A stretch of DNA of 64,000 bases, from the NCBI RefSeq assembly GCF_009796285.1, contig NZ_CP047020.1:620001-684000 (forward strand). Reading direction: 5' to 3'. Source of the stretch: Streptomyces broussonetiae. Its GTDB lineage: Bacteria; Actinomycetota; Actinomycetes; Streptomycetales; Streptomycetaceae. Within the stretch, counting starts at the first letter, position 1. Each line of letters begins with the position of its first letter. The position numbers were made by a program, and so were the translations under genes. The notes beneath the pieces are model-generated. The model saw only the letters and a list, made by a program, of their open reading frames with translations, was not told where the DNA came from and did not search any database. This document shows positions 43,218 to 51,725 of the stretch, piece by piece.

Positions 43218-44162
43218 TCATCGCATGTCGGTGGCGGTGCGGCGCGTGGTCCGCCGGCGGCGTTCCGGGTCGAGCGGCATCACGGTGAGTGTGCGGGGCG
43301 GCTGCTCGCGAGCCGTGGTGAAGCGGGCGACGGTGGTGCCCAGGAGCGTCGCCTCGGCCACATGGTCCTTCTGGTCGTTGTTGCCACTGCGTATGCAGGG
43401 TTCGTCCCAGATGCGCAGGCGGCCCGAGGAGAGGATCACACCGTCGCCGCCCCGCCGCCCGCTCTGCGCACGCAGATGCGCGCGGGCGTCGGCGCGCACC
43501 GCCTGCACGAGTTCGCTCCAGCCGGTGACCTCGACGTTGCTCCACGAGCGCGCCTGTGCGCGGGTGGTGTAGTCGTCGTGGCGTACACCGACGGACATCC
43601 CGTACAGCAGCTCCACGGGGACCCATCCCGCGCTCACCAGCTTCGCGAACCCCTGGCCGTCGAGGTGGCAGGTGAACGGCTGCGGCGCGCGTACGGTTCC
43701 GGCCGCGCGCACCGCGGTCCCGATCACCTTGAACTCCAGGCAGTTGGGCTGTGCCACGAAGGGGGCCACCGTCAGCTGCGCCGCGACGACTCCGTCTCCG
43801 CCGAGGACCGAGCACTCCGCGGTCATCCGCTCAAGAGCCGAACGACGGGCCTGGTCGAGAACCTGGACGAGCCCGGCGGAGGGGGCGCCCTGTCCGGAGA
43901 GGGCCAGGGGCGCGGCACCACCGCCGAAGGTGTACCGTGCGCCCGCGTAAAGACAGTCGTGATAACCCCAGTACCGGCCGCTGCGACCCACGTGGTAGAC
44001 GGCCGATCCCATGACCTGACCCACCGGTTCGAACCCCACGGCGCGCAGCGCGGTGAACTCACCGGTGGACAGAGCCGAGGACCACGTCCCGCTGCTCCGC
44101 ACCTCCGCAATGCGGGCGGCTGCCACCGGGGGCAGCCCAGCCCCCGTCCATTCCCCGCTCAT
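43218..44162 (-). CDS. second tandem YbjQ-like protein
   Basis: 314 residues from the ATG at 44162, with GGGGAG upstream. Two diverged YbjQ-like units: LSTGEFTALRAVGFEPVGQV, MGSAVYHVGR, and LGGDGVVAAQLTVAPF; then CHLDGQGFAKLVSAGWVPVE, GGDGVILSSGRLRIWDEPC and LLGTTVARF. It differs from the next gene by a cysteine-bearing second unit. First gene of the operon; together they look like duplicated and diverged subunits of one complex. Confidence 0.8.
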   Translation of the reverse strand: MSGEWTGAGLPPVAAARIAEVRSSGTWSSALSTGEFTALRAVGFEPVGQVMGSAVYHVGRSGRYWGYHDCLYAGARYTFGGGAAPLALSGQGAPSAGLVQVLDQARRSALERMTAECSVLGGDGVVAAQLTVAPFVAQPNCLEFKVIGTAVRAAGTVRAPQPFTCHLDGQGFAKLVSAGWVPVELLYGMSVGVRHDDYTTRAQARSWSNVEVTGWSELVQAVRADARAHLRAQSGRRGGDGVILSSGRLRIWDEPCIRSGNNDQKDHVAEATLLGTTVARFTTAREQPPRTLTVMPLDPERRRRTTRRTATDMR

Positions 44163-44642
44163 GGACACCAACTCCCCACGTCGCGCCCCGCCCTGCCCTC
44201 CCCGCGGGCATGGCTGCTCGAGTCTACGCCCGGCCGTCCGGGGCACTCGAGGAAGGTACGGATGACGCACCGGGGCCACGGTGACGCGGACGAAAGCGCT
44301 GGGCGGCCGAACAGCCACGACGCATCAGAAGGCCGGCAGTCGGGTGCTACGACGCGACGTACCTGCCGTACCGGCTTGGTCTGCGCACCTTCTCGACGGA
44401 CGAGACGCCCACGCCCTCGAGCCAGCGGCCCCTTCCGCCTGCCGGCGCAGGTCGGTAGAGCCGATGGCCGCCCGGTTGGGCGAGGGCGGCAACCGAAGGC
44501 GCCTCATCCTCCTGGCCAAGAAGAACGGCAGGCCGTCCGCGTCGCAGACCGCAAGGGGATCACCTCGGCTGATCCAGGACACCGGACATCCGTGCGGCAC
44601 CCCTGGCTGGCCGACGACGTGCCCCCCGGGTGTCAGGACACG
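44163..44642. other. 480-bp intergenic region
   Basis: Holds the promoter of the YbjQ-like operon at its left end. No gene frame recognised. Confidence 0.35.
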
Positions 44643-45341
44643 TCAGACCGCACCGTCACGACCTGTCTGGTCGGCCCGATGTCCGGCACCGGGCGGAACC
44701 GTTCCGCCCGGCAGGCCCTCGCTGGTGACGAAGTAGAAGACGGGGAGGAGGACGAACACGGCGATCGCCAGCAACGGTGCGACGAACGCCCCAAGAAGCC
44801 CGGCCATGGTGTACGCGAGGGCACCGGCCCAGGAACGAAGCCGCCCATGCCGCACGTATGCGTCCTCCACGTCGGGGTCCAGTAGCTCGGGCCGGCGGGT
44901 CATCTGTTCGTAGAAGGCCACCCAGCTCAGGCACATCGCCGCGGCGATGCCGGCGTACAGCGCGACGGCCACTCGTGCGTCCGTACCCATCGGATCGGCC
45001 TGCAGCGCGTCCGCCACCACCGCGGTCGGAAAGGAAAGCAAACCCGTGGTGAGGAGCAGAAACAGGTTGGCGGCATGCAGCCCGCGATCCATGGTCCTGA
45101 TGCGGACGAACGCCTGGTGATGGTTGAGCCAGATCACCGCAACGTAGCCAAAGGACGCCACGTAGCCGAGGTAGGCAGGCCATTGAGCCAGCAAAGCCCG
45201 GCCAAGGCCGCCCGGTCTGTGCGGAGGATCGGCGAGATTGAGGACGAGAAGAGTGACGGCGATGGCGAAGACACCGTCGCTGAATGCCTCGGCCCGTGTG
45301 GTCTCGGAACGTGAGAACTTGCGGGGGCGGGTGCGGGACAA
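44643..45341 (-). CDS. TMEM175-family (DUF1211) potassium-channel-like membrane protein
   Basis: 232 residues. The first helix carries the family signature RAEAFSDGVFAIAVTLLVLN (FSDGVFAI). Five more hydrophobic helices follow, including LGYVASFGYVAVIWLNHHQA and LAYTMAGLLGAFVAPLLAIA. Bacterial members are single-repeat K+ channels forming tetramers. Length and helix count are normal. Confidence 0.9.
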   Translation of the reverse strand: MSRTRPRKFSRSETTRAEAFSDGVFAIAVTLLVLNLADPPHRPGGLGRALLAQWPAYLGYVASFGYVAVIWLNHHQAFVRIRTMDRGLHAANLFLLLTTGLLSFPTAVVADALQADPMGTDARVAVALYAGIAAAMCLSWVAFYEQMTRRPELLDPDVEDAYVRHGRLRSWAGALAYTMAGLLGAFVAPLLAIAVFVLLPVFYFVTSEGLPGGTVPPGAGHRADQTGRDGAV

Positions 45342-45555
45342 GCAGGCTCCTGAAGTACTGGCTCAATGTCGTTCACAAGTATCCGTGTGCTGTCTGCTTC
45401 ACAGCGTCCACCGAGCAAGGCGTTGTGCGCTCTTGGACACCAAGAAGGCGCGGATGGGCAAGGCAGCCTCATGCCATGGTCTCGGACGGTGTCGTTGTAG
45501 GCGTTCCCACCCTCCTGGGAACCGGGTCGGCCAAGTCCCATAGGGCGGTCGCCTG

Positions 45556-46505
45556 TTGGTCCCGCGTGCCGAACCCCCTCCGTTGACCGTCGTATGGCTC
45601 ACCGCGGGCTTTCCACCTGGGGTCAGCGGCGTCTCACTGGGGAATCCGGAGCGGGCCCGGTGGTTCGCCGCACGGCGGGACGTACGGCTGTGCCTGCTGG
45701 TGCCCGATCTTCCCGACGGCGTGACGCGAACCGGGTCGGACACCTCCGGTCTGGAGCTGTTCCCGTATGCCGCCAAGCCGTGGCTGCCCCACGCGATGGT
45801 GCGCACTCCACGTCGGGCCGCGCTCGCACAGATCGACGCCATGCTGAGAACATTGCTCCGGACCTGGTGATCGTCACCGACCCCGGACGGTTCTTCATGT
45901 TCGGCGCGTGGGGGCGGCCCGGGCACGCATGCACGCGGCGGCACGGTGTGCCGTATGTGGCGCAGTATCAGAGCGACTACTTCAACTTCGCCCGTAGCCA
46001 CCCCTTCTGGCGCCACCTGCGCACCCCGGTGTCCGGTCCGTCATGCGGTACGTGTACCGCCACTTCGACGCAGCTCTGTGCGCCACCCCGCACGCCGCGG
46101 CGGCCCGTCGCTGAACTCGCCCAGGCACCGCGCCACGACGGCCGCGGCAAACGCCTTCTCCACCTGGGCCGCCTTGCCCGCGAGAAGCGTCTGGACCTGA
46201 TCATCAAGGCCTTCCACCGGCTGCGCGACCTGCCCGGAAACGAAGGCCTCTCCCTCTTCATCGCCGGGGACGGCCCCCTTGACGTCACCGACCAGATGAC
46301 GGCACTGGCCGCGGTCTCACCCCGGATCCATCTCCTCGGCTTCGTCCGCGGCGCCCTCCCGCCTCCTGCCACACGTTCTGCACCGGATCCCCCTATGAGA
46401 CCCTCGGCCGCACCGTCGTCGAGGCGATGGCCTCCGACATCCCCGTGGTCGTCCCCGCCGGCGGAGACATCACCGACAATCTCACCCACGGCTTCCGACG
46501 TCGAC
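45556..46505 (+). pseudogene. GT4-type glycosyltransferase, multiply frameshifted
   Basis: The first frame reads TVVWLTAGFPPGVSGVSLGN and ends in a stop at 45868. The next reads PDLVIVTDPGRFFMFGAWGR, VPYVAQYQSDYFNFARSHPF. After another shift GKRLLHLGRLAREKRLDLII and LSLFIAGDGPLDVTDQMTAL appear, and then in a further frame ETLGRTVVEAMASDIPVVVP. These are consecutive blocks of a GT-B glycosyltransferase, so the gene is intact in length but broken by at least three frameshifts. Confidence 0.8.
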
Positions 46506-47043
46506 CGGCGGCACAGCGGCCTCGGTCCAGGTGTGGCCATGTGGCCATCGATGGCCTTCACGGTCAGCCCCATCAGCAGAGAGCGGATGCCGGCCGTCAG
46601 CACGGCGATGCCTGTGCAGGGGGACCAGGTCGGCGAGGGCGGCAATGAGCAGAAGCCCGCTGTGGCGACACCTCCATCAACCTCGTTCGGCAGGCGAAAC
46701 ACAGCGGGATCCATCCCGAGCCCACCACGAGTGGATGAAGCGGCGCACGGCGTGGCTGCGCGTAGTGGTGCGGACGCCTCCCGGAGTTCGGGCACGGAAC
46801 CCTCCGGTGGCCCCCCACCGGCCCTTCCGCCCCATTGTTCGGGACAACGGGACAACGGGGCGGCAGGGCGGCGACTGGCCGAGAGCCTGAGTGCGTGCGA
46901 CCACAGCCCGTTTCCGGACGCACACTCCGCCAAGCCAGGATCCCAAATCGGGGTTCCGGGACAGCGGAACAGCCACCGTGCTCGCCGCTGCGGCTTCACC
47001 TCATGGCTTCGCGAGATGTCTGCGGGGCACCCGCTCCGGGACT
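46506..47043. other. 540-bp region without an intact gene
   Basis: No supported gene. A reverse stretch near 46560-46650 (GIAVLTAGIRSLLMGLTVKA) is isolated. Confidence 0.3.
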
Positions 47044-47583
47044 CTACGGGTGGTAAAGGGCGTGGGCGCGTGCCAGGTCGACGGAGCCTTGTCGGCCGAG
47101 AGGGAAGAAGTAGTTCACCTGCCATGCCTGAGTGCTGCGAGCCTGTTGGTTGGGCGTGGTCGCCCATGGCGGATACACGCGGAATCCGCGCTTCCCGCCG
47201 GAGCCGTTGCGGGACACGATGGCACGCTCGCACAACACCTCGCGCGGGAAGACGAACTGCCCGAAACGGTCGTCGTCGCGGCTGCTGTCGTCGCGGCTGC
47301 TGATGACGAACAGGTCCACTCGGTCGTCGGCGTCGAAGGGCCGGATCGGCCCTTCCTCCGACCGCTGCCACACGGTGACGAACTGGCCTACCTTCGTCGG
47401 AGTGGTCTTGGCCGAGCGGAACCGGACCGAGCGGCCGTCCACCGTGAACGCGCAAGCCGCGTACTCGGCGCTCTCGGGTTCGGGTACCGGAAGCGAGCAA
47501 GCGAAGCTGCCCGGGTCGTACACCAACGCCTTCGCCGACAGCAGGTCACTGTGAAGTCCTACCCACGGCTGATTCGTCACCAT
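47044..47583 (-). CDS. mepB: MepB-family protein
   Basis: 179 residues from the ATG at 47583. Strong match to MepB in memory: PEPESAEYAACAFTVDGRSV, RFRSAKTTPTKVGQFVTVWQ, DDRVDLFVISSRDD, FGQFVFPREVLCERAIVSRN, GSGGKRGFRVYPPW, QARSTQAWQVNYFF. The family was named from a locus with a MATE efflux pump in staphylococci; its function is unknown. Here there is no efflux gene nearby. Confidence 0.88.
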   Translation of the reverse strand: MVTNQPWVGLHSDLLSAKALVYDPGSFACSLPVPEPESAEYAACAFTVDGRSVRFRSAKTTPTKVGQFVTVWQRSEEGPIRPFDADDRVDLFVISSRDDSSRDDDRFGQFVFPREVLCERAIVSRNGSGGKRGFRVYPPWATTPNQQARSTQAWQVNYFFPLGRQGSVDLARAHALYHP

Positions 47584-47760
47584 GGCCTCATCGTGCCATC
47601 GAGCCCGTGCGCGTCGGGTTGCCCCGCCACACCACCGGGTTCCCCACACCCAGCCGGCGTCTCGGACGTCGCCGGGCGTCTCGTCGCCCAGAGCCCGCTG
47701 AGCCTGCACGTACGAGCCGGGGGTCATGTGCCTGCACGCCTGGGCCCTCGCGCTTAGCAG

Positions 47761-48885
47761 TCAGGATGGCTGGACTTGGTCGAACAGGGCGAGGGCTTCG
47801 GCGGGGTCCGTGCTCACCAGGCGTTCCAGACCGGCCGTCGTGATCTTCGCCCACCTGCCGGCCCGTGCCCACATCCGTTCCTCGAAGGCACGGACGGCCT
47901 CGTCCAGATCTCCAGGCCCAGGCGCGGCGACGATGGCCTCGGCGAGTTCGGCTCCTTCCAGCATCGCGAGGTTCGCGCCCGCCCCCAAGGGGGGCATCAG
48001 ATGGGCGGCGTCGCCCAGTAGCGTCACCCCGAAGACGTGGGTCCAGGTGTGGGACACGGGCAGGACGTAGAAGGGGCGGTGGACGAAAGCGGTGCCGTGG
48101 CGGAAGAGCTCGAGGACGGGAGCGGCCCAGCCGTCGAACAGCGCCAGCAGACTCGATCGCACGGCCTCGACGTCAGCCAGGTCCAGGTGTGTGTGCCAGT
48201 CCAGCGGCGCGCGGAACTTGGCGTACACCTTGACGTGGCCGCTGCTGTTGCGCTGGGCGACGAGGGATCGGTTCACGCCGTACACAGCCACGGAACCGTC
48301 GCCGATCAACCGGGCGAGGTCAGGGTGGCGGGCGTCGACGTCGTCGAGGGAGGTCTCGACCGAGGTGACGCCGGTGTAGTGCGGCGTCGCGGACGAGACT
48401 GCCGGGCGGATCCGGGACCAGCCGCCGTCCGCGCCGACCACGAGGTCGAACGTCTCCTGTCGCCCGTCGGCGAAATGGACCTGTACGCCATCCCGGGTCC
48501 CCGGCACCACCTGCGTCACACCCCGGCCCCACTGGACATCGAGAGGGCCGAGCAGCAGATCGCGGAGTTGCCCGCGGTCGATCTCGGGATTGGCCCGGTC
48601 ATCCGGCCGGGGTCGCCACTCGCGCAGGACGGTCCCGTCCGCGTCCAGGATGCGCATGGCCTGCCCCTCGGGGCGCGACAGCGCCTGGAACTCCGCCAGC
48701 AGCCCAGCCTTGTCCAGCGCGAGCTGTCCCAGCCCGGCGTGCAGGTCCAGCGTGCCGCCCGGGGGGCGGGCGTCGGGGGCGGGATCGCGTTCGAGGACGG
48801 CGACGGGGTAGCCATGGCGGTGCAGGACACGGGCAAAGGTAAGGCCGGCAGGGCCGCTCCCGACCACGGCGATACGATGTCTCAT
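47761..48885 (-). CDS. FAD-dependent monooxygenase, Tet(X)-like
   Basis: 374 residues from the ATG at 48885. FAD motifs: IAVVGSGPAGLTFARVLHRH (GxGxxG), DLVVGADGGWSRIRPAV (DG motif) and VTLLGDAAHLMPPLGAGANL (GD motif). GGTLDLHAGLGQLALDKAGL and the overall size fit the group containing TetX, MabTetX and related class A monooxygenases. Substrate cannot be read. It is divergent from a TetR regulator with an operator-like palindrome between them, so it is probably an inducible detoxifying or tailoring enzyme. Confidence 0.9.
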   Translation of the reverse strand: MRHRIAVVGSGPAGLTFARVLHRHGYPVAVLERDPAPDARPPGGTLDLHAGLGQLALDKAGLLAEFQALSRPEGQAMRILDADGTVLREWRPRPDDRANPEIDRGQLRDLLLGPLDVQWGRGVTQVVPGTRDGVQVHFADGRQETFDLVVGADGGWSRIRPAVSSATPHYTGVTSVETSLDDVDARHPDLARLIGDGSVAVYGVNRSLVAQRNSSGHVKVYAKFRAPLDWHTHLDLADVEAVRSSLLALFDGWAAPVLELFRHGTAFVHRPFYVLPVSHTWTHVFGVTLLGDAAHLMPPLGAGANLAMLEGAELAEAIVAAPGPGDLDEAVRAFEERMWARAGRWAKITTAGLERLVSTDPAEALALFDQVQPS

Positions 48886-48887
48886 GC

Positions 48888-48920
48888 CGATACACTGTAT
48901 TTCCCCAATACGATGCATCG
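48888..48920. promoter_or_regulatory. TetR operator candidate
   Basis: Arms CGATACACTGTATT and AATACGATGCATCG match at 11 of 14 positions as an inverted repeat with a 5-bp spacer. The left arm contains the palindrome ATACA-C-TGTAT. It fills the 53-bp gap between the monooxygenase and regulator starts. Confidence 0.65.
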
Positions 48921-48938
48921 CAAGAGAACGGTGTGACC

Positions 48939-49631
48939 ATGACTGTGTGGGACCGGCCGGAGCCGCCGACTCGCCCCGTGCCGCTCGACCGGGAGCGGAT
49001 CGTAGCCGCCGCCATCGCGCTGGCTGACGAGGGCGGGCTGGAAGCGGTGTCATTGCGCAAGGTCGCCGCCCGGTTGAACGCCGGCCCGATGCGGCTGTAC
49101 GGATACATGTCCACCAAGGAGGAGCTGCTCGACCTCATGGTGGACGAGATCCATGCCGAGATTCTCCCCGAGGAGCAGTCCGGTGACTGGCGCGAGGCGC
49201 TGCGCATCCTCGCCCACCGCACCAGGCAGACCGCTCTTCGTCACGAATGGCTGGCCGACCTGCTCGGCGGCCGACCGGCCCTGGGCCCGAACGGCCTCGC
49301 CGTGACCGAGGCCAGGCTGGCCGCTCTCGACGGCCTCACCGACATCGACACCGTCATGCGCGTGGTGGAGACCGTCAGCGCCTACTGCACCGGCGCGATC
49401 AGGCGCGAGATCGCGAACCTGCGGGCCGAGCGCGCCACGGGCCTGTCCAAACGCGACTGGCAGCGCGCCTCCGGCCCGCACGTGACGAGAATGTTGGCCA
49501 CAGGCCGCTTCCCGGCGCTGACCAAGGCCGTGTACGACGGCACGGACGTGGACGCCGAGACATCCTTCGCGACCTGCCTGGAATGGGTCCTCGACGCCGT
49601 GGCCGCCAAGCTGACACGGCCGCCGGCGTGA
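48939..49631 (+). CDS. TetR-family regulator with TetR_C-like ligand domain
   Basis: About 230 residues; ATG at 48939, or GTG two codons earlier. Helix-turn-helix: RERIVAAAIALADEGGLEAV, SLRKVAARLNAGPMRLYGYM. The C-terminal domain (LAHRTRQTALRHEWLADLLG, RVVETVSAYCTGAIRREIAN) is of the TetR class proper. It should repress the divergent monooxygenase until a ligand, perhaps its substrate, binds. Confidence 0.9.
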   Translation: MTVWDRPEPPTRPVPLDRERIVAAAIALADEGGLEAVSLRKVAARLNAGPMRLYGYMSTKEELLDLMVDEIHAEILPEEQSGDWREALRILAHRTRQTALRHEWLADLLGGRPALGPNGLAVTEARLAALDGLTDIDTVMRVVETVSAYCTGAIRREIANLRAERATGLSKRDWQRASGPHVTRMLATGRFPALTKAVYDGTDVDAETSFATCLEWVLDAVAAKLTRPPA

Positions 49632-49749
49632 CGCTCAGCTCCGGCCGAACGCGACCGCCGGCCCCTGACGGACATCAGCAACCGTTTCCGGGGCCTCGTC
49701 TTCGCATTCTTCGCATCACCGGGCGCCCCAGCTTGGCCGCAGCGCTGAC

Positions 49750-50860
49750 GACGGCGCAAGTCGGCGATGGTCTCGTCGCGTTGGACTTCTCCCGGCGTAC
49801 GGAGCACGGGATGCGCGACCCGGGCATCCAACTCGGCCAGGACCTCCTCCAGATCGGCGCATGGGCGAGTGCGAGTACCGAGTTACGGCATCGGGACGGC
49901 AGGCGGGCTCCCGACAGCGGGGCCTGCCCGCGCTGATCGGGCCGGAGTTGGTTCCGGCACTCGGTCGTGGGGGCGTTCCACAGGCGGTGGTTGACCGTGC
50001 CGAGGTGCAGGTTGACGAATTCGTCCCGAAGCAGGGTGAACTCCAGGCGTTCGTCGGCGAGCCGGGCAGGAAGTGTCGAACGCTGCTCGATGACGTCGTT
50101 GACTTTGTCGAGCCCGGCGTGGAAACGCGCGGCACCGGGACCGACAGCGGTGGTCCGACCGGCCCGGCGGGCCTGGAGCAGGTGGACCAGCTTCTTGGCC
50201 GCGGCGACCTGCAGCTGGATGTCGAACTCCTTGGCGCTCCGCGGACCACCGCGCGTCGGGCTTGCCGTAGGCGAGGGTGGTGCGGTTCGTCAGGCCCGCC
50301 GTGCGTCGTGCTCGAGTCGCAGCCCGAGCGTGATCTCGCCGTCGGACTCCCGGGCCACGGTGATCGACACGGTGTGCCGGAGCATGTGGGGCCGCACCGG
50401 TGCTTCGGGGATCTCCTCCAGGCCGGTGTGCTCGCGGTTGGCGTTGACGGTGGCGATGAAGTAGTCGTCGATGTCGCGAGCGGCAACGAAGCGGCCGTCG
50501 CCGCCCCGGCCTTTGCGGTGACGGCGGTGAAGATACTTGTCCTCACCGCCGGACTGGATGCGTCGCTCCGAAGCCTTGTGGTGGATCAGCAGGCCTTCGT
50601 CGTAATCGTTGACGACGCCCGAGCTGGTCATGTGACCGTGGAATTCAGTGCCGTCGGTGACGTCGCGGCCGGCCGCCAGGCGGTCGAGGAGGGGCTGAAG
50701 CAGTACCTGCTCGGCTGGACGGCCACGCAGGCAGGCGGCGATCGCCTCGTGGATCTGCGGGCCGGCCATGGCCATGCTGCGCCCCTTCGTCACCTTCCCG
50801 CAGGCCACGGCTAACGGCCGAGCAGACGGGGCCCGGCCGGGGAGCCGAACGTATCGGTGC
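49750..50860 (-). pseudogene. site-specific integrase remnant
   Basis: The reverse strand shows consecutive blocks of a large actinobacterial integrase-type protein in at least two frames. In one frame: MAGPQIHEAIAACLRGRPAE, GVVNDYDEGLLIHHKASERR, GRFVAARDIDDYFIATVNAN, EAPVRPHMLRHTVSITVARE. In another: FDIQLQVAAAKKLVHLLQAR, ERLEFTLLRDEFVNLHLGTV and SRCRNSVL. The LRHT block is the tyrosine-recombinase box II region, but the catalytic tail is altered. The gene is clearly non-functional. Confidence 0.7.
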
Positions 50861-51692
50861 TCCGGCCCGGCGCGCCACGGATTTGCTGAGCTCCGCCCTC
50901 GCGGGCGCCCGGCGACCGACGTCGAAGGTACTGACTCCAGCCGCCGGTCCGCCTGACCGCGGTCCGCCACTCCGCAGCCCGACCTCACCGACCCCACGGT
51001 CCGGACAATTCAAGCCATTTCACCAACCGCTCAACTTCGGCAGTCCACCGACCGGTTCGAGAATCCTTTCTCCCGGCTCCGCCCCAGGCCATCGGGCCGG
51101 CTCCAGAACCGTTGCCCGACGCCGGATGGGCCGCTCGGATTGTCCGGATCCCGGCACCGCACCCGCCTGATTGTCAGTGGTGTGGCCGAGGGTTCCGTCC
51201 ACAGCCCCATCACGCCTCATCGAGGAGACCGGTGCTTTCGACGCCTGCACGCAATCCCCCTTCGGTTACGCCTTCGCCGCTGTCCCCTTGACGAGTGAAT
51301 CGAACGGGCCTGGGCCCCGCCCGCGCCTGCCCGCCGCACCGCACCTCGAACCTGCGCTCGACCCGTCGCCCTCTCCGCCCCGTATCGGCTCCGTGATCAG
51401 CCACGTTGTCCGGGGTGCTCCAACCGATCCCTACAGAAGAGAAATCCGTGGATCCGATGCGTTCTCTCCCTGCCACCCACCCCGCATTCGAAAATCCTCC
51501 CGCTCGGCCCGTCAAGCACCCGGTGCTCCAGCGCCCGGGGGACGCTCGCAGTGCCCCGACCACCTCCGCATCACGACCGTCACCGAGGTGGGGGCGTGAG
51601 TAACGCGACGGCTTTGCCCACAGCTCTGCTCAGCTGTGCCGAGCGAGAGATCGGGGGCATCGCTGCACCGGGAAGAGGTAGTACTTCTTGAA
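50861..51692. other. 830-bp region without a supported gene
   Basis: No frame convinces. The right part (51620-51692) must hold the promoter of the ABC exporter. Confidence 0.35.
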
Positions 51693-51725
51693 ATGCTCAA
51701 CTTCCTCACGAAAGGACCGACTTGA
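51693..51725 (+). CDS. possible 10-residue leader ORF coupled to ABC exporter
   Basis: ATG at 51693 encodes MLNFLTKGPT. Its TGA stop (51723-51725) overlaps the TTG start of the exporter by two bases. GGAAGAGG lies 15 nt upstream, which is far for a ribosome site. The exact stop/start overlap suggests termination-reinitiation coupling, but it may be chance. Confidence 0.3.
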   Translation: MLNFLTKGPT

